DNA of 64,000 bases from Cupriavidus malaysiensis. GTDB lineage: Bacteria; Pseudomonadota; Gammaproteobacteria; Burkholderiales; Burkholderiaceae. Location: contig NZ_CP017755.1 in assembly GCF_001854325.1 (NCBI RefSeq), positions 3,038,001-3,102,000 of the forward strand, written 5' to 3'. Shown one piece after another: positions 54,459-63,537 of this stretch. A program made the translations under genes and the position numbers. Under the pieces are notes generated by a model. It did no database searches. It was not told the origin of the DNA and saw only the letters and a list, made by a program, of their open reading frames with translations. Each line of letters opens with the position of its first letter. Position 1 is the stretch's first letter.

Positions 54459-56159
54459 CTAAGCGGATGCCGCCCCCAGCGAGCGCACGCACTCGTCCAC
54501 GCTGAGGTCGTGCAGCGACTCGCGCGGCAGGGCCGGAGAGGCGGCACGGATCAGCACGTCGAGCACGGGCGGCTTCAGGCGCACCAGCAGCAGGCGCTGG
54601 CCGTCGGCGGCCACCTGCGCCGCGAACACTTCCAGCGCCTCGATGGTCGAGCCGTCGATGTCGGGCGACTCCTCCAGGCTGAAGATCAGCGTATGCAGCC
54701 CCTCGTCGGCCGCCTGGCGCAGGTGCCGCACCGCGGCCAGCATGCGCTCGACGTTGGCGAAGAACATCGGTGCCTCCGGCCGCACGATCAGCACGCCGGG
54801 CAGGCGCTGCGCCTCCGGGTGGGCGGCGATATCGACATAGTCGTGGCCGCCGTCGAGCCGCCCGAGCTGGCTCACGCGCGGCTCGGAGAAGCTGCGCAGC
54901 GTCAGCGCCAGGCTGACGCCGATCGCCACCAGCAGCCCGTCCAGCACGCCCAGCAGCAGTACCGCGGCGCAGGCCGCGATCACCAGCAGGCGGTCGCGCC
55001 GCCAGGCCCAGTAGGGCCGGAACACGGCCGGCCGCAGCGTATGGCTGACGGCATGGATGACGATGGCGGCCAGCACGGCCTCGGGCGTCAGCGCGAGTTG
55101 CGGCAGCAGCAGCGCGACGATCAGCGCGATGACGGCGGCCGCGCACCAGCCGGCCAGGCGCGACTGCGCGCCGGCGGCTTCGTTGGCGGAAGTGGCGGAG
55201 AAACCCGCGCCGACCGGCGCGCCGTGCAGCACGCCCGAGCCGAGGTTGGCCAGGCCGAGCGCGATCAGGTCGCGGTCGGGCTGGGTGCTGTCGCCGTGCT
55301 TGAGCGCGAAGCTGCGGATGGAACTGTAGGACTCGGCGTACAGGATCAGCACCAGCGCGATCGCCAGCTCGCCCAGGCGCAGCCACTGCGCGCGCGGCAG
55401 GTCGGGCAGGCCGAGGCGGAGGTCGGCCAGGTCGATGGCGCCGACCTGGCCGATGCCGAAGTGCTTCAGGTCGGTGGCATAGGCCGCGGCGACGCCGAGC
55501 ACGATCACCACCATCGGCCCCGGCACCCGGCGCCAGCGCGCCAGCGCGAACAGCACCAGCAGCGCCGCCAGGCAGGCGGCGAGGGCGTTGAGGTTCCACG
55601 CCGGCAGTACCTGCAGGAATTCGTAGCAGAAGCGCGGCAGGTCGTTGTGCGCCGGGTGGACGCCGGCCACCCCGGCGACCTGCTTCAGGATGATGGTGAT
55701 GGCCAGCCCGAAGGTGAAACCGCGCAGCACCGGCTTGGCGATGAAATCGGTGATGCCGCCCAGGCGCGCCAGCCCGGCCAGTATCAGGAACACGCCGGCC
55801 AGCGCCACCAGCGCGGCGCCCAGCGCGAGCCGCTGGCCGGCATCGGCGCCGCTCATGGACAAGGTCGCCGCGGCCAGCACCGCCGCCGAGGACGAGGTGG
55901 CCGAGACCACCGCGAAGCGGCTGGTGCCGACGATGCCGTAAGCCACCAGGCCGACCAGCAGCCCGATCAGGCCGGCTTGCGCCGGCAGGTTGGCGATGCC
56001 GGCATAGGCCACCGCCTCGGGCAGCAGCAGGCCGGCGATCGAACAGCCCGCCACCACGTCGCGGCCGATGCGCTGGCCGCGCGTCAGCGCGCCATCATCG
56101 GCCGGCCCGGAGCTGTCGGGCGGGCGGCTGGAAGCAGGGGCGGCGGGTGCATGGTCCAT
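54459..56159 (-). CDS. SulP-family anion transporter with STAS domain
   Basis: A 566-aa inner-membrane transporter of the SLC26/SulP family. The membrane domain has the family hallmarks GLLLPEAVAYAGIANLPAQAGLIGLLVG and VVSATSSSAAVLAAA, with ILYAESYSSIRSFALKHGD, HGAPVGAGFSATSANEAAGAQS and about 12-14 hydrophobic segments. The cytoplasmic STAS domain begins near residue 430 (LPGVLIVRPEAPMFFANVERML) and includes SPDIDGSTIEALEVFAAQV. Anion not predictable (sulfate, bicarbonate or dicarboxylate). The start at 56159 gives MDHAPAAPASS; longer alternatives add arginine-rich sequence unlike a transporter. A fragment of a related gene lies at 45846-45920. Confidence 0.88.
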   Translation of the reverse strand: MDHAPAAPASSRPPDSSGPADDGALTRGQRIGRDVVAGCSIAGLLLPEAVAYAGIANLPAQAGLIGLLVGLVAYGIVGTSRFAVVSATSSSAAVLAAATLSMSGADAGQRLALGAALVALAGVFLILAGLARLGGITDFIAKPVLRGFTFGLAITIILKQVAGVAGVHPAHNDLPRFCYEFLQVLPAWNLNALAACLAALLVLFALARWRRVPGPMVVIVLGVAAAYATDLKHFGIGQVGAIDLADLRLGLPDLPRAQWLRLGELAIALVLILYAESYSSIRSFALKHGDSTQPDRDLIALGLANLGSGVLHGAPVGAGFSATSANEAAGAQSRLAGWCAAAVIALIVALLLPQLALTPEAVLAAIVIHAVSHTLRPAVFRPYWAWRRDRLLVIAACAAVLLLGVLDGLLVAIGVSLALTLRSFSEPRVSQLGRLDGGHDYVDIAAHPEAQRLPGVLIVRPEAPMFFANVERMLAAVRHLRQAADEGLHTLIFSLEESPDIDGSTIEALEVFAAQVAADGQRLLLVRLKPPVLDVLIRAASPALPRESLHDLSVDECVRSLGAASA

Positions 56160-56335
56160 GGCAGCAAAGAGCGTAGCGTCGTCGATCCGCCCATTCTGCC
56201 AACAACCGGCGCCGCGAGAAAGCCGCGCACGGCGGCGCCGGCGCACGCTGCGCGCGTGCCGCCACGCAGGCCTCCCCGCTCCAGGCATGATGCGGCGCGG
56301 CATGCCGCCCGCCGGCGCCGGCCTGGCCGCTTACC

Positions 56336-57160
56336 TCAGCCGAGCGGAATCTCGAAGATCCACTTGAAGGTCCAGCGGTCGGTCGCGCGCGTCAGGCCAC
56401 GGCCGATGCCGAAATTGAAGACGAAGGGCTTGCGATCGACGTCGAAGGCCAGGTAGACGCTGTGCTGCTCCTGGTGCAGCGGCAGCGGATGGTTGACCGG
56501 CCCGAGGTCGGCGTAGTACTCGACCCCCGCAGCCAGTCCGCGCGCCATGGTGCGCGCCACCTTGACGCCCGGCGCGGCGTCCGGCACACCGCTGCGGGCG
56601 GTGCCGGACAGGTTCCAGTCCAGCACCGGATTGACCGCCCACAGCCAGCGCGCGTCCTGGTGGCCATAGATGGGGCGCAGTTCGAGTGCGTTCTGCGAGG
56701 CCTCGAAACGCGGGCCCACATGGGCCAGTTCGACGTTGATGCCGCCGAAGCTGCCGACACCGTCCTGCGGCTGCAGCGGCATCCACTTGACGCGCAGCTT
56801 GGGGCCGGTGACATAGAAGGTGTTGTCGCGCGTCAGCGTGGTGGGGATGTAGAAACCGAACTCCACGGTACGCGTCAGGCCGTAGGAAAACTCGGCGGTA
56901 TAGCGCCAGCCATGCGGCGTAGTGACCTCGCCCGGATAGCTGGGCGTGCCGATGCCGCTGGGCGTGGTATTGACGTGCAACTCCAGGCCGAGCTGGCCTG
57001 GGGCATTGATGTCGCCGGTGTAGACCTGGATCTCGTCGGGCAGCACTGCGCGGGCCGATGGCGGGAACATCGCCAGCGCCAGCACGATCGCGATGACCAG
57101 CGCCACCTGCGGAGGCGGCAAGCGTCGGCGCAATCCTGGCTGCGGGCATGTCGGCGGCAT
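56336..57160 (-). CDS. predicted exported, probably outer-membrane protein of unknown function
   Basis: A 274-aa protein with a Sec signal peptide (hydrophobic ALVIAIVLALAM, cut after ARA near residue 38). The mature part has alternating beta-strand character (GLELHVNTTPSG, WRYTAEFSYGLTRTVEFGFYIPTTL, LRVKWMPLQP, FNFGIGRGLT, RWTFKWIFEIPLG). Similar exported proteins occur in many proteobacteria and are often annotated only as hypothetical or transporter-like. The start at 57160 is chosen for the signal peptide; a GTG at 57214 is an alternative. No operon partner is visible. Confidence 0.65.
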   Translation of the reverse strand: MPPTCPQPGLRRRLPPPQVALVIAIVLALAMFPPSARAVLPDEIQVYTGDINAPGQLGLELHVNTTPSGIGTPSYPGEVTTPHGWRYTAEFSYGLTRTVEFGFYIPTTLTRDNTFYVTGPKLRVKWMPLQPQDGVGSFGGINVELAHVGPRFEASQNALELRPIYGHQDARWLWAVNPVLDWNLSGTARSGVPDAAPGVKVARTMARGLAAGVEYYADLGPVNHPLPLHQEQHSVYLAFDVDRKPFVFNFGIGRGLTRATDRWTFKWIFEIPLG

Positions 57161-57308
57161 CGTGCGTCCCCTGTCTCTTTCATCGCAGCATAGGACAGGA
57201 CGGCGCGCCGCCACGCAATAACCCCGTGCGGCGAATCCGAACGCGCGTGACTCGCATTCGCATTCTTGCGCGCCCCGGCCACCGCAGGTGGCGACAGCCG
57301 GGGCACCG

Positions 57309-57334
57309 GCGGGACGCCCGCGCGGGCGTCCCGC
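57309..57334 (-). terminator. perfect 26-bp palindrome after the repeat-protein gene
   Basis: GCGGGACGCCCGC followed directly by its reverse complement GCGGGCGTCCCGC. It ends eight bases before the minus-strand stop codon and is probably the transcription end of that gene. Confidence 0.6.
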
Positions 57335-57341
57335 ATCCCGC

Positions 57342-58232
57342 TTACAGCGCGCGGGCCACCAGCGTGGTGCTGCCGGCGCTGCCGGTCACGGTGCCGACCA
57401 CACCGTTGACCAGGCCCGTGACCGGCGCCAGGGTGCTGCCCAGCACGGGCACGTTGCCCAGTGCACCGGTCGCGGTCTTCACCACGCCGCCGACTGCCGC
57501 CAGCGGGTTGCCGGCATTGCTGCCTGCCGCGCCGGCCACGGTACCCACCACGCCGTTGACCACATTGGTCACCGGAGCGATGGCGCTGCCCAGCACCGGC
57601 ACATTGCCCAGCGCGCCGGTGGCGGTGCCGACCAGGCCCGTCACCGCGGCCAGCGGGTTGCCCGCATTGCCGCCGGCGGCGCCGGCCACGGTGCCGAGCG
57701 CGCCATTGACCGCGCCCGTCACCGGCGCCAGCGCGCTGCCCAGCACCGGCACATTGCCCAGTGCGCCGGTGGCGGTGCCGACCAGGCCCGTCACCGCGGC
57801 CAGCGGGTTGCCGGCATTGCCGCCGGCCGTGCCGGCCACGGTGCCGAGCACGCCATTGACCGCGCCATTGACCGCGCCCGTCACCGGCGCCAGCGCGCTG
57901 CCCGCCACGGGTACGTTGCCGAGTGCGCCGGTCGCGGTGCTCAGCACGCTGGTGATCGGCGTGATAGGCAGGCCGCCGGAGCCGCTGGCGGCGCCGCTGA
58001 CGGCGCTGACCACGGAGGCGACCGCGCCGGTGACCGGGGCCGCGGCGCTGCCCAGCACCGGTACGCTGCCCAGCGCGCCGCTGGCAGTGCCGACCACGCC
58101 CGTCACCGGCGCCAGCACGTCGCCGACCGGCAGCGCCGGCAGCGAGACGGACTGCGCTTGTGCCGCATTGACCCAAACCGATGCTGCGAAGGCGAGGCCG
58201 GCCACCTTCCAGCACGATTGCAGCTTGTTCAT
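57342..58232 (-). CDS. exported Gly/Ala/Val-rich protein with 50-residue tandem repeats
   Basis: A 296-aa protein with a Sec signal peptide (MNKLQSCWKVAGLAFAASVWVNAAQAQ, cut after AQA). The mature chain is almost entirely repeats of about 50 residues. Each carries TATGALGNVPVLGSALAPVTG and a variable VNG(A/V)LGTVAGAAGGNAGNPLAAV part; three full copies and two more diverged ones are seen. At DNA level the unit is 150 bp. There are no aromatic residues in the repeats and very few charges. It may form an elastic or beta-rich extracellular material or an envelope matrix protein; no known family is recognised. AAGGACT precedes the ATG. Confidence 0.72.
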   Translation of the reverse strand: MNKLQSCWKVAGLAFAASVWVNAAQAQSVSLPALPVGDVLAPVTGVVGTASGALGSVPVLGSAAAPVTGAVASVVSAVSGAASGSGGLPITPITSVLSTATGALGNVPVAGSALAPVTGAVNGAVNGVLGTVAGTAGGNAGNPLAAVTGLVGTATGALGNVPVLGSALAPVTGAVNGALGTVAGAAGGNAGNPLAAVTGLVGTATGALGNVPVLGSAIAPVTNVVNGVVGTVAGAAGSNAGNPLAAVGGVVKTATGALGNVPVLGSTLAPVTGLVNGVVGTVTGSAGSTTLVARAL

Positions 58233-59113
58233 GTACTAGTCCTTTTTCGATGAGTTGTCGTCGCGCGGCGGCACCATGCCGCTGCGTCTCCGAGATGCCG
58301 GCGGCCGGTCCGCAGCGGGTAGCGGGCCGGGCCGGTCGGCGTGCGGACAGCGCAGGAGACGTGCCAGCCCATGCCCGCGTGCCGGCCGCCGGTGGGCGGC
58401 GACGCGCGCACGGCATCCGGCCGAGGCCGACGGCCGAAAAATCAAGGACTTGGCGCGGGAAGGCGGCGGCGGGGCAGGCGACGCCACGGGCGGCGTGCGC
58501 GCCCCGGCAGGGCGGAATCGATGTGGCGTGTAACGTTACGCAGAAACATTTTCGTTACGGCGCACGCCAGGATTGGCGCTGCGGCCGGCGGCACCGGAGC
58601 GGGCCGCAGCGTGCGCGGACGGACGGCGCGAGCGGAGTGTGCAGAACGCGCCCCGCACCCTACGTGCCCAGCCCGTGGCGACGAAGGCGTCGAACACGCC
58701 GCACCATAGATCGAAGCCGGCAAAGGCGAAACGCATCCGGCCCTCCTTCCTTGTCACGATTGCGCCGTTGCCGGCCCAGGCAGGCATGCTAGCCAGTCGG
58801 GGCGCGGCGCAAGGGCCGAACTGGACGGCACTCCGTGCCTATTTAAGCGGCCGTAACCGAGCGGTAACGGCGCGTAAGACAGCGCCACGCCGGACTGCCG
58901 CATGGCGCACAGGCAGGTACATGGCGGATACAAAGGCGGGCGTCCGCCCGATCCCGGCTGCCGGCGCACAGGCGGCAGGTTGGCGGCGCCCGGGGGCGCA
59001 GCAAGCTTTCCTGTTTTTCCAGATCAAATTGGAAACAATGCCTGCCTTGTTGCTCATACGATAGCGTGGTTTGCTGGAAACAGCCCCACCGCCATCGACC
59101 CGCCCCTGCCCCC
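58233..59113. other. 881-base region without a convincing gene
   Basis: Between divergent repeat-protein and alanine racemase genes. It holds a 10-bp palindrome GTAACGTTAC (58530-58539). An AT-richer tract near 59000-59080 contains TTTCC (59016-59020) and GGAAA (59031-59035) ten bases apart and is the likely alr promoter region. Several ORFs here are rich in Arg/Ala/Pro with no domain and look like GC artefacts. Confidence 0.5.
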
Positions 59114-60259
59114 ATGCCGCGCCCGATCACCGCCACCATCCACCTCCCCGCCCTCGCCTCCAACCTCGCTGCCGCCCGCCGCGCGGCGCCCGCCTCGCGC
59201 GTCTGGGCGGTGATCAAGGCCGACGCCTACGGGCACGGCATCGAGCGCGCCTATCCGGCGCTGCGCGCGGCCGACGGCTTCGCCCTGCTCGAACCCGCCG
59301 AGGCGGCGCGGCTGCGCGCGCTGGGCTGGAACAAACCCATCCTGCTGCTGGAAGGCTTCTTCGACGCCGCCGACGTGGACCGGCTGGGCGAGCTCGGCCT
59401 GAGCACGACGGTGCATGACGAGGCCCAGTTGCGCCTGCTGGAGGACGCTTCGCGCGCGCGCCGCCTTGCCCCGCGCTCGCTCGACGTCTGCCTGAAGCTG
59501 AACACCGGCATGAACCGCCTGGGCTTCGACCCGGCCGGCTACGGTGCCGCCTGGCGGCGCCTGCAGGCCATCGAGGCGGTGCGCTCGGTCACGCACATGA
59601 CCCACTTCTCGGACGCCGACGGCGACAAGAGCATCGCCGCGCAGATGGCGGTCTTCCACGCGGCCACGCACGGGCTGCCGGGCGCCGCCTGCGTGGCGAA
59701 CTCGGCCGGCACGCTGTGGCATGCCGGCAGCCGCATGGACTGGGTGCGGGCCGGCATCATGCTCTACGGCGCCTCGCCCGCCGGGCGCTGGGAGGACGTG
59801 GCCGCGCAGGGCCTGCAGCCCGCCATGACCCTGAGCAGCCGCATCCTGGCCGTGCGCGACGTGCCGGCCGGCGAGGCGGTCGGCTACGGCTCGCACTACG
59901 TCGCGCCCGCGCGGCGCCGCATCGGCGTGGTGGCCTGCGGCTATGCCGACGGCTACCCGCGCACGGCGTCCTCGCACGCCGGGCACTTCGCCCCGGTATG
60001 GGTCGACGGGGTCGAGAGCCGCACGGTCGGGCGCGTCTCCATGGACATGCTCGCGGTCGACCTGAGCGACTGCCCGGCGGCCGGCGTCGGCACGCCGGTG
60101 GAACTGTGGGGACGGCACGTGCCGATCGACCGCGTGGCGGCGGCCGCCGGCACGCTCGGCTACGAGCTGATGTGCGCGGTCGCCCCGCGCGTGCCGGTGA
60201 TGGTGGAAGCCCTGCCGGCACCGGCCGAAGAGAACGCCGGGATGGCCCTGGCCGGCTGA
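59114..60259 (+). CDS. alr: alanine racemase
   Basis: A 381-aa PLP enzyme that interconverts L- and D-alanine for peptidoglycan or D-alanine catabolism. The PLP lysine is Lys35 in [57 protein letters not shown], the catalytic Tyr region [11 protein letters not shown], and [12 protein letters not shown] ... [14 protein letters not shown] are all present. The start at 59114 ([18 protein letters not shown]) is the usual N-terminus; an ATG at 59066 would add 16 residues. Whether it is the biosynthetic Alr or the catabolic DadX form cannot be told; no dadA is adjacent. Confidence 0.94.
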   Translation: MPRPITATIHLPALASNLAAARRAAPASRVWAVIKADAYGHGIERAYPALRAADGFALLEPAEAARLRALGWNKPILLLEGFFDAADVDRLGELGLSTTVHDEAQLRLLEDASRARRLAPRSLDVCLKLNTGMNRLGFDPAGYGAAWRRLQAIEAVRSVTHMTHFSDADGDKSIAAQMAVFHAATHGLPGAACVANSAGTLWHAGSRMDWVRAGIMLYGASPAGRWEDVAAQGLQPAMTLSSRILAVRDVPAGEAVGYGSHYVAPARRRIGVVACGYADGYPRTASSHAGHFAPVWVDGVESRTVGRVSMDMLAVDLSDCPAAGVGTPVELWGRHVPIDRVAAAAGTLGYELMCAVAPRVPVMVEALPAPAEENAGMALAG

Positions 60260-60332
60260 ATCCGGCTGGCCACGCCCGTCCGGCGCGGAGAGTGGCGTCC
60301 GGCGCGGGGAGTGGCGGGAGTGGCGGGCACGG

Positions 60333-60824
60333 CTAGAACACGCCCAGCGCCAGCCCCGCCGCCAGGCCCGCGCCCAGCTCCGCGCAGCGCGCCAGGTCAT
60401 CGGCCTCGACGGTCTTGGGCGCGAGGATGCGCTCGGGCGTCTGCGCATGGGTGCAGACGATGAGCCCGGCAGCGACGCTCTTGAGACGCCAACCGGTGGC
60501 GATGCGGTCGATCTGGCGCAGCGCGTTCTGGCCGTCGCTGCCGGCGCAGATCATGGCGGCGTAGGGCCGCCCGTTGACGCGGTCGAGCGCCGCGTAATAG
60601 CAGCGGTCGAAAAAATCCTTCATCAGGCCCGACATGGCGGCGAGGTTCTCCGGCGTGGCGAACAGGTAGCCGTCGGCCGCCAGCACATCCTCGGCCACGG
60701 TGTCCTGCGCGCGCTGCAGCCTGACCTCGACACCGGCCTGCGCGCGCGCCGCCGCGGCCGCCGCCTCGGCCATCTGCCGGGTGCCTCCCGTCATCGTGTG
60801 GTAGATGATCAGCAGCGTCTTCAT
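60333..60824 (-). CDS. flavodoxin-fold FMN protein / NAD(P)H-dependent oxidoreductase
   Basis: A 163-aa protein with the flavodoxin phosphate loop TLLIIYHTMTGGTRQMAEAAA, the flavin-contacting YLFATPENLAAMSGLMKDFFDRCYY, and AAMICAGSDGQNALRQIDRI. This resembles the short WrbA/NAD(P)H-dependent FMN reductase-like group in Burkholderiales. Cofactor binding is likely; the redox partner is unknown. It converges with alr and is divergent from the lipocalin gene with a 174-base gap. Confidence 0.8.
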   Translation of the reverse strand: MKTLLIIYHTMTGGTRQMAEAAAAAARAQAGVEVRLQRAQDTVAEDVLAADGYLFATPENLAAMSGLMKDFFDRCYYAALDRVNGRPYAAMICAGSDGQNALRQIDRIATGWRLKSVAAGLIVCTHAQTPERILAPKTVEADDLARCAELGAGLAAGLALGVF

Positions 60825-60998
60825 GTGCGCCCGCCTGTGCCGTCATGCATCCGTCATGCACCCGTCGTGGTTCCTGCGCAGACTCTAGCACGCCGCCACC
60901 GGCGCGGTGCCCGCCCGCGGCGACTGGTGCTATCGTTGCGGCGGCGCACGGCACCGCCCCCCGGTGCCGCCCGCCTGTCCCGCCCAAGGAGCCTCTAC

Positions 60999-61553
60999 AT
61001 GTCGTCTTTCCGGATCCCGCTGCTCGCCTGCGCCGCGCTGCTGTGGCTGGGCCCCGCGCACGCCGCCGAGCAGGCCGCGGCGCCGCTGCAGCCGGTACCG
61101 GCACTCGCGGTCGAGCGCTATCTCGGCACCTGGTATGAGATCGCCAGGTATCCGAACCCCTTCCAGCGCGAGTGCATCGGCCACGCCACCGCGACCTACG
61201 CGCTGGCCGCCGGCGGCAAGCTCGCCATCACCAACCGCTGCAGCAACCGCAGCGGTGGCACCAGCGAAGCCGACGGCGTGGCGCGCCAGGTCGGCGGCGC
61301 CGCCTCGGCGCGCCTGCAGGTCCGCTTCGCGCCGGCATGGCTGGGCTTCCTGCCCTTCGTCTGGGGCGACTACTGGGTGATCGACCTCGACCCCGACTAC
61401 ACGCTGGCCGCCGTCAGCGAACCGAAACGCCAGTACCTGTGGATCCTGTCGCGCACCCCGCACGTGGACTCGGCGCGGCTGCAGGCCCTGGTGGAACGGC
61501 TGGCCGCCCAGGGCTTCGATATCGACGGTCTGGAGTCCACGCCGCAGGACTGA
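60999..61553 (+). CDS. bacterial lipocalin (Blc-like)
   Basis: A 184-aa exported lipocalin with signal peptide (MSSFRIPLLACAALLWLGPAHA, probably cut after AHA). The lipocalin structurally conserved region 1 is LGTWYEIARYPNPFQREC; ATATYAL, RCSNRSGGTSEADGVARQV, GDYWVIDLDPDYTLAAVSEPKRQYLWILSR follow. Blc proteins bind fatty acids or lysophospholipids in the outer membrane. A Cys at position 11 (LLAC) could be read as a lipobox but sits too early, so I expect a soluble periplasmic or peripheral protein. AAGGAG precedes the start. Confidence 0.9.
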   Translation: MSSFRIPLLACAALLWLGPAHAAEQAAAPLQPVPALAVERYLGTWYEIARYPNPFQRECIGHATATYALAAGGKLAITNRCSNRSGGTSEADGVARQVGGAASARLQVRFAPAWLGFLPFVWGDYWVIDLDPDYTLAAVSEPKRQYLWILSRTPHVDSARLQALVERLAAQGFDIDGLESTPQD

Positions 61554-61587
61554 GCCGGCACCCCACGCCGCCACCACGACTCAACCA

Positions 61588-62568
61588 CTACGCCGCCACC
61601 CCCGCCTGGCGGAAGCGGCCCGGATTGGCCCCCGCCACCTTGCGCATCAGGCGCCGCAACGCCGTCGCATCCTGGTAGCCGACCGCCTCGGCCACCTGCT
61701 CCACCGTCATCCGGCTGCCCTCCAGCAACGCCCTGGCGCGCCGCAGCCTGACGCTCTGCACCAGCGCCAGCGTGCTCTTGCCGGTGGCCTTCTGCACATG
61801 GCGCGCCAGCGTGCGCTCGGACATGCAGAAGGCCCGCGCCAGTTCCGCCACCGATGGCGGCGCCGGCAGCGCCGCCTCGACCCTGGCCGCCAGGCGCGCC
61901 ACCAGGTCGTTGCCGCTGGCCATCGCCTCCGGCACGATGAAGGGCGCCTGTGCCTGGCGGCCGTCGACCAGCAGCATGCGCGCGACCTGCTCGGCCAGCG
62001 CGCTGCCGCAGCGCTCGCGCAGCAGGTGCAGCATCAGGTCGGTCTGGGCGAAGGCCGCGCCGGCGGTGGTCACCGGGCCGTCGGCGCACACCATGCGGTC
62101 GGCATCGACGCGGCACGCCGGCGCCATCGCCTGCAGCAGCGGCGCCAGCCACCACGAGGTGGTGGCGCGCCGCCCCTGCAGCAGGCCGGCATCGCGCAGC
62201 AGGAACACCGCCGAGCAGGCGGCGGCCACGGTGCCGCCGGCCGCGGCGTGGCGCGCCAGCGCGGCCGCCACCGCACCCGCCTCGGCGCTGGCCAGGCGCG
62301 CCCGCAGCGCCGCCGGCGTGGCCAGCCCGAGCCCGGGCAGCACCCACAGCGAGCGGTCCCGGCCCGCGCGCGCCGGCAGCCGCGCGGTCTGCACCGACAG
62401 CCCGCCCTGCAGCCGCACCGGCCCGCCGGCGAGCGAGCACAGGCGCCAGCGCGGCGCGGCCACGCCCGCCCGGGGTGCCAGCGCCGCGGCCGCCGCCAGC
62501 ATGTCCTGCGTCACCGCGACGCTGCTGGCATAGGCCCCTTCGAGGATCACGACGGTGAAATCGTGCAT
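61588..62568 (-). CDS. GlxA-type AraC regulator with DJ-1/PfpI domain
   Basis: A 326-aa regulator with an N-terminal DJ-1/PfpI (amidotransferase-like) domain, residues about 1-195 (VVILEGAYASSVAVTQDML, LWVLPGLGL, AACSAVFLLRDAGLLQGRRATTSWW with the nucleophile-elbow Cys). The C-terminal AraC double HTH spans about residues 220-320 (SVAELARAFCMSERTLARHVQKATGKSTLALVQSVRLRRARALLE and VEQVAEAVGYQDATALRRLMRKVAGANPGRFR). GlxA-type proteins respond to small metabolites such as choline derivatives or arginine. It is divergent from the dienelactone-hydrolase-like gene 116 bases away and probably controls it. Confidence 0.9.
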   Translation of the reverse strand: MHDFTVVILEGAYASSVAVTQDMLAAAAALAPRAGVAAPRWRLCSLAGGPVRLQGGLSVQTARLPARAGRDRSLWVLPGLGLATPAALRARLASAEAGAVAAALARHAAAGGTVAAACSAVFLLRDAGLLQGRRATTSWWLAPLLQAMAPACRVDADRMVCADGPVTTAGAAFAQTDLMLHLLRERCGSALAEQVARMLLVDGRQAQAPFIVPEAMASGNDLVARLAARVEAALPAPPSVAELARAFCMSERTLARHVQKATGKSTLALVQSVRLRRARALLEGSRMTVEQVAEAVGYQDATALRRLMRKVAGANPGRFRQAGVAA

Positions 62569-62684
62569 GTCGGATTTCGCTTGAAACGAGTCATTTCAGA
62601 CGCTGCCATTCTGCCCCTGCGAACGCTCCAATACAAGCAGCGCGCCAGCCGGCGCGCCCATGCCATCCACCAGGAGACAGACCG

Positions 62685-63506
62685 ATGGAAACGCCCCAAG
62701 ACCCGCAGGCCGACGATCCGCTCGACGACTTCGAACCGCGCCGCATCACGCTGGACGGCGTGAGCAAGGTCGTGCACGTGACCGGCAGTGGCCCCGCCGT
62801 GATCGTGATGACCGAGATGCCGGGCATCAGCCCGCAGGTGGCGCGCTTCAGCCGCTGGGTGCGCGCGGCCGGCTTCACCGTCTACATGCCCTCGCTGTTC
62901 GGGCGCGACGGCGCGCTGCCGCAGGTCGAGGAGGGCATCGCCACCTTCCGCCGGGCCTGCGTCAGCGCCGAGTTCCGCGCCCTGGCGGGCGGCGCGCCGA
63001 GCCCGGCCATGCAGTGGCTGCGCGCGCTGGCGCGGCTGGCGCACGCGCAATGCGGCGGCCCCGGGGTCGGCGCCATCGGCATGTGCTTCACCGGGAATTT
63101 CGCCTTGTCGATGATGCTGGAGCCGGCCATGCTGGCGCCGGTGATGTGCCAGCCCTCGCTGCCGCTCGACGACCCGGCCGGCACCGGCATGGCGCCGGAC
63201 GAACTGGCGGCGGTGCGGGAGCGCCTGGAGCGCGAGGACCTGACCGTGCTGGCCTACCGCTTCGACGGCGACCGCCACTGCCGGGCCCAGCGCTTCGCCG
63301 CCTTCCGCGAGGCGCTGGGCGAGCGCTTCGTCGCGCGCGTGCTGCCGGACAGCGCCGCCCATCCGGCCCCGCCGCCTTTCTTCGCCCAGGTGGTAGGCAG
63401 CCCGCACAGCGTGGTGACCGCCCACCTGATCGACGAAGCGGGACAGCCGACGCTGCGCGCGCGCGACGAGATCCTGTCGTTCTTCGCACGCCGCCTCGGC
63501 GGCTGA
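62685..63506 (+). CDS. dienelactone-hydrolase-family protein
   Basis: A 273-aa alpha/beta hydrolase. The nucleophile elbow is GMCFTGNFALSMML with a Cys nucleophile, as in dienelactone hydrolase. VIVMTEMPGISPQVARFSRWV is the usual substrate-contacting N-terminal block. A catalytic Asp lies in YRFDGDRHCRAQRF, and the His may be in GSPHSVVTAHL or in DGDRH. Homologs open dienelactone in chloroaromatic degradation, but many members have other esters as substrates. It is divergent from a GlxA-type regulator. No chlorocatechol genes accompany it. Confidence 0.82.
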   Translation: METPQDPQADDPLDDFEPRRITLDGVSKVVHVTGSGPAVIVMTEMPGISPQVARFSRWVRAAGFTVYMPSLFGRDGALPQVEEGIATFRRACVSAEFRALAGGAPSPAMQWLRALARLAHAQCGGPGVGAIGMCFTGNFALSMMLEPAMLAPVMCQPSLPLDDPAGTGMAPDELAAVRERLEREDLTVLAYRFDGDRHCRAQRFAAFREALGERFVARVLPDSAAHPAPPPFFAQVVGSPHSVVTAHLIDEAGQPTLRARDEILSFFARRLGG

Positions 63507-63537
63507 GCCGGCGGTGGCGCCCCGGACCCGCCAGCGC

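Noticed and set aside
49764..54547. Two very long minus-strand open frames opposite the phospholipase C and LamG-phosphodiesterase genes
   Set aside because: No recognisable motifs; the plus-strand frames have signal peptides and full domain sets.
57450..58000. Regular 150-bp repeats considered as a CRISPR or satellite array
   Set aside because: Unit length, absence of short unique spacers and conserved reading frame show they are coding repeats of an exported protein.
57148..58253. Long plus-strand frames rich in Pro/Thr/Ala opposite the 50-residue repeat gene
   Set aside because: The minus-strand frame has a ribosome site and signal peptide and is followed by a perfect hairpin; the plus-strand frames lack these and merely inherit the repeat.
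58573..59064. 163-codon plus-strand ORF upstream of alanine racemase
   Set aside because: Composition is Arg/Ala/Pro-rich without domain or signal; it runs over the probable alr promoter region.
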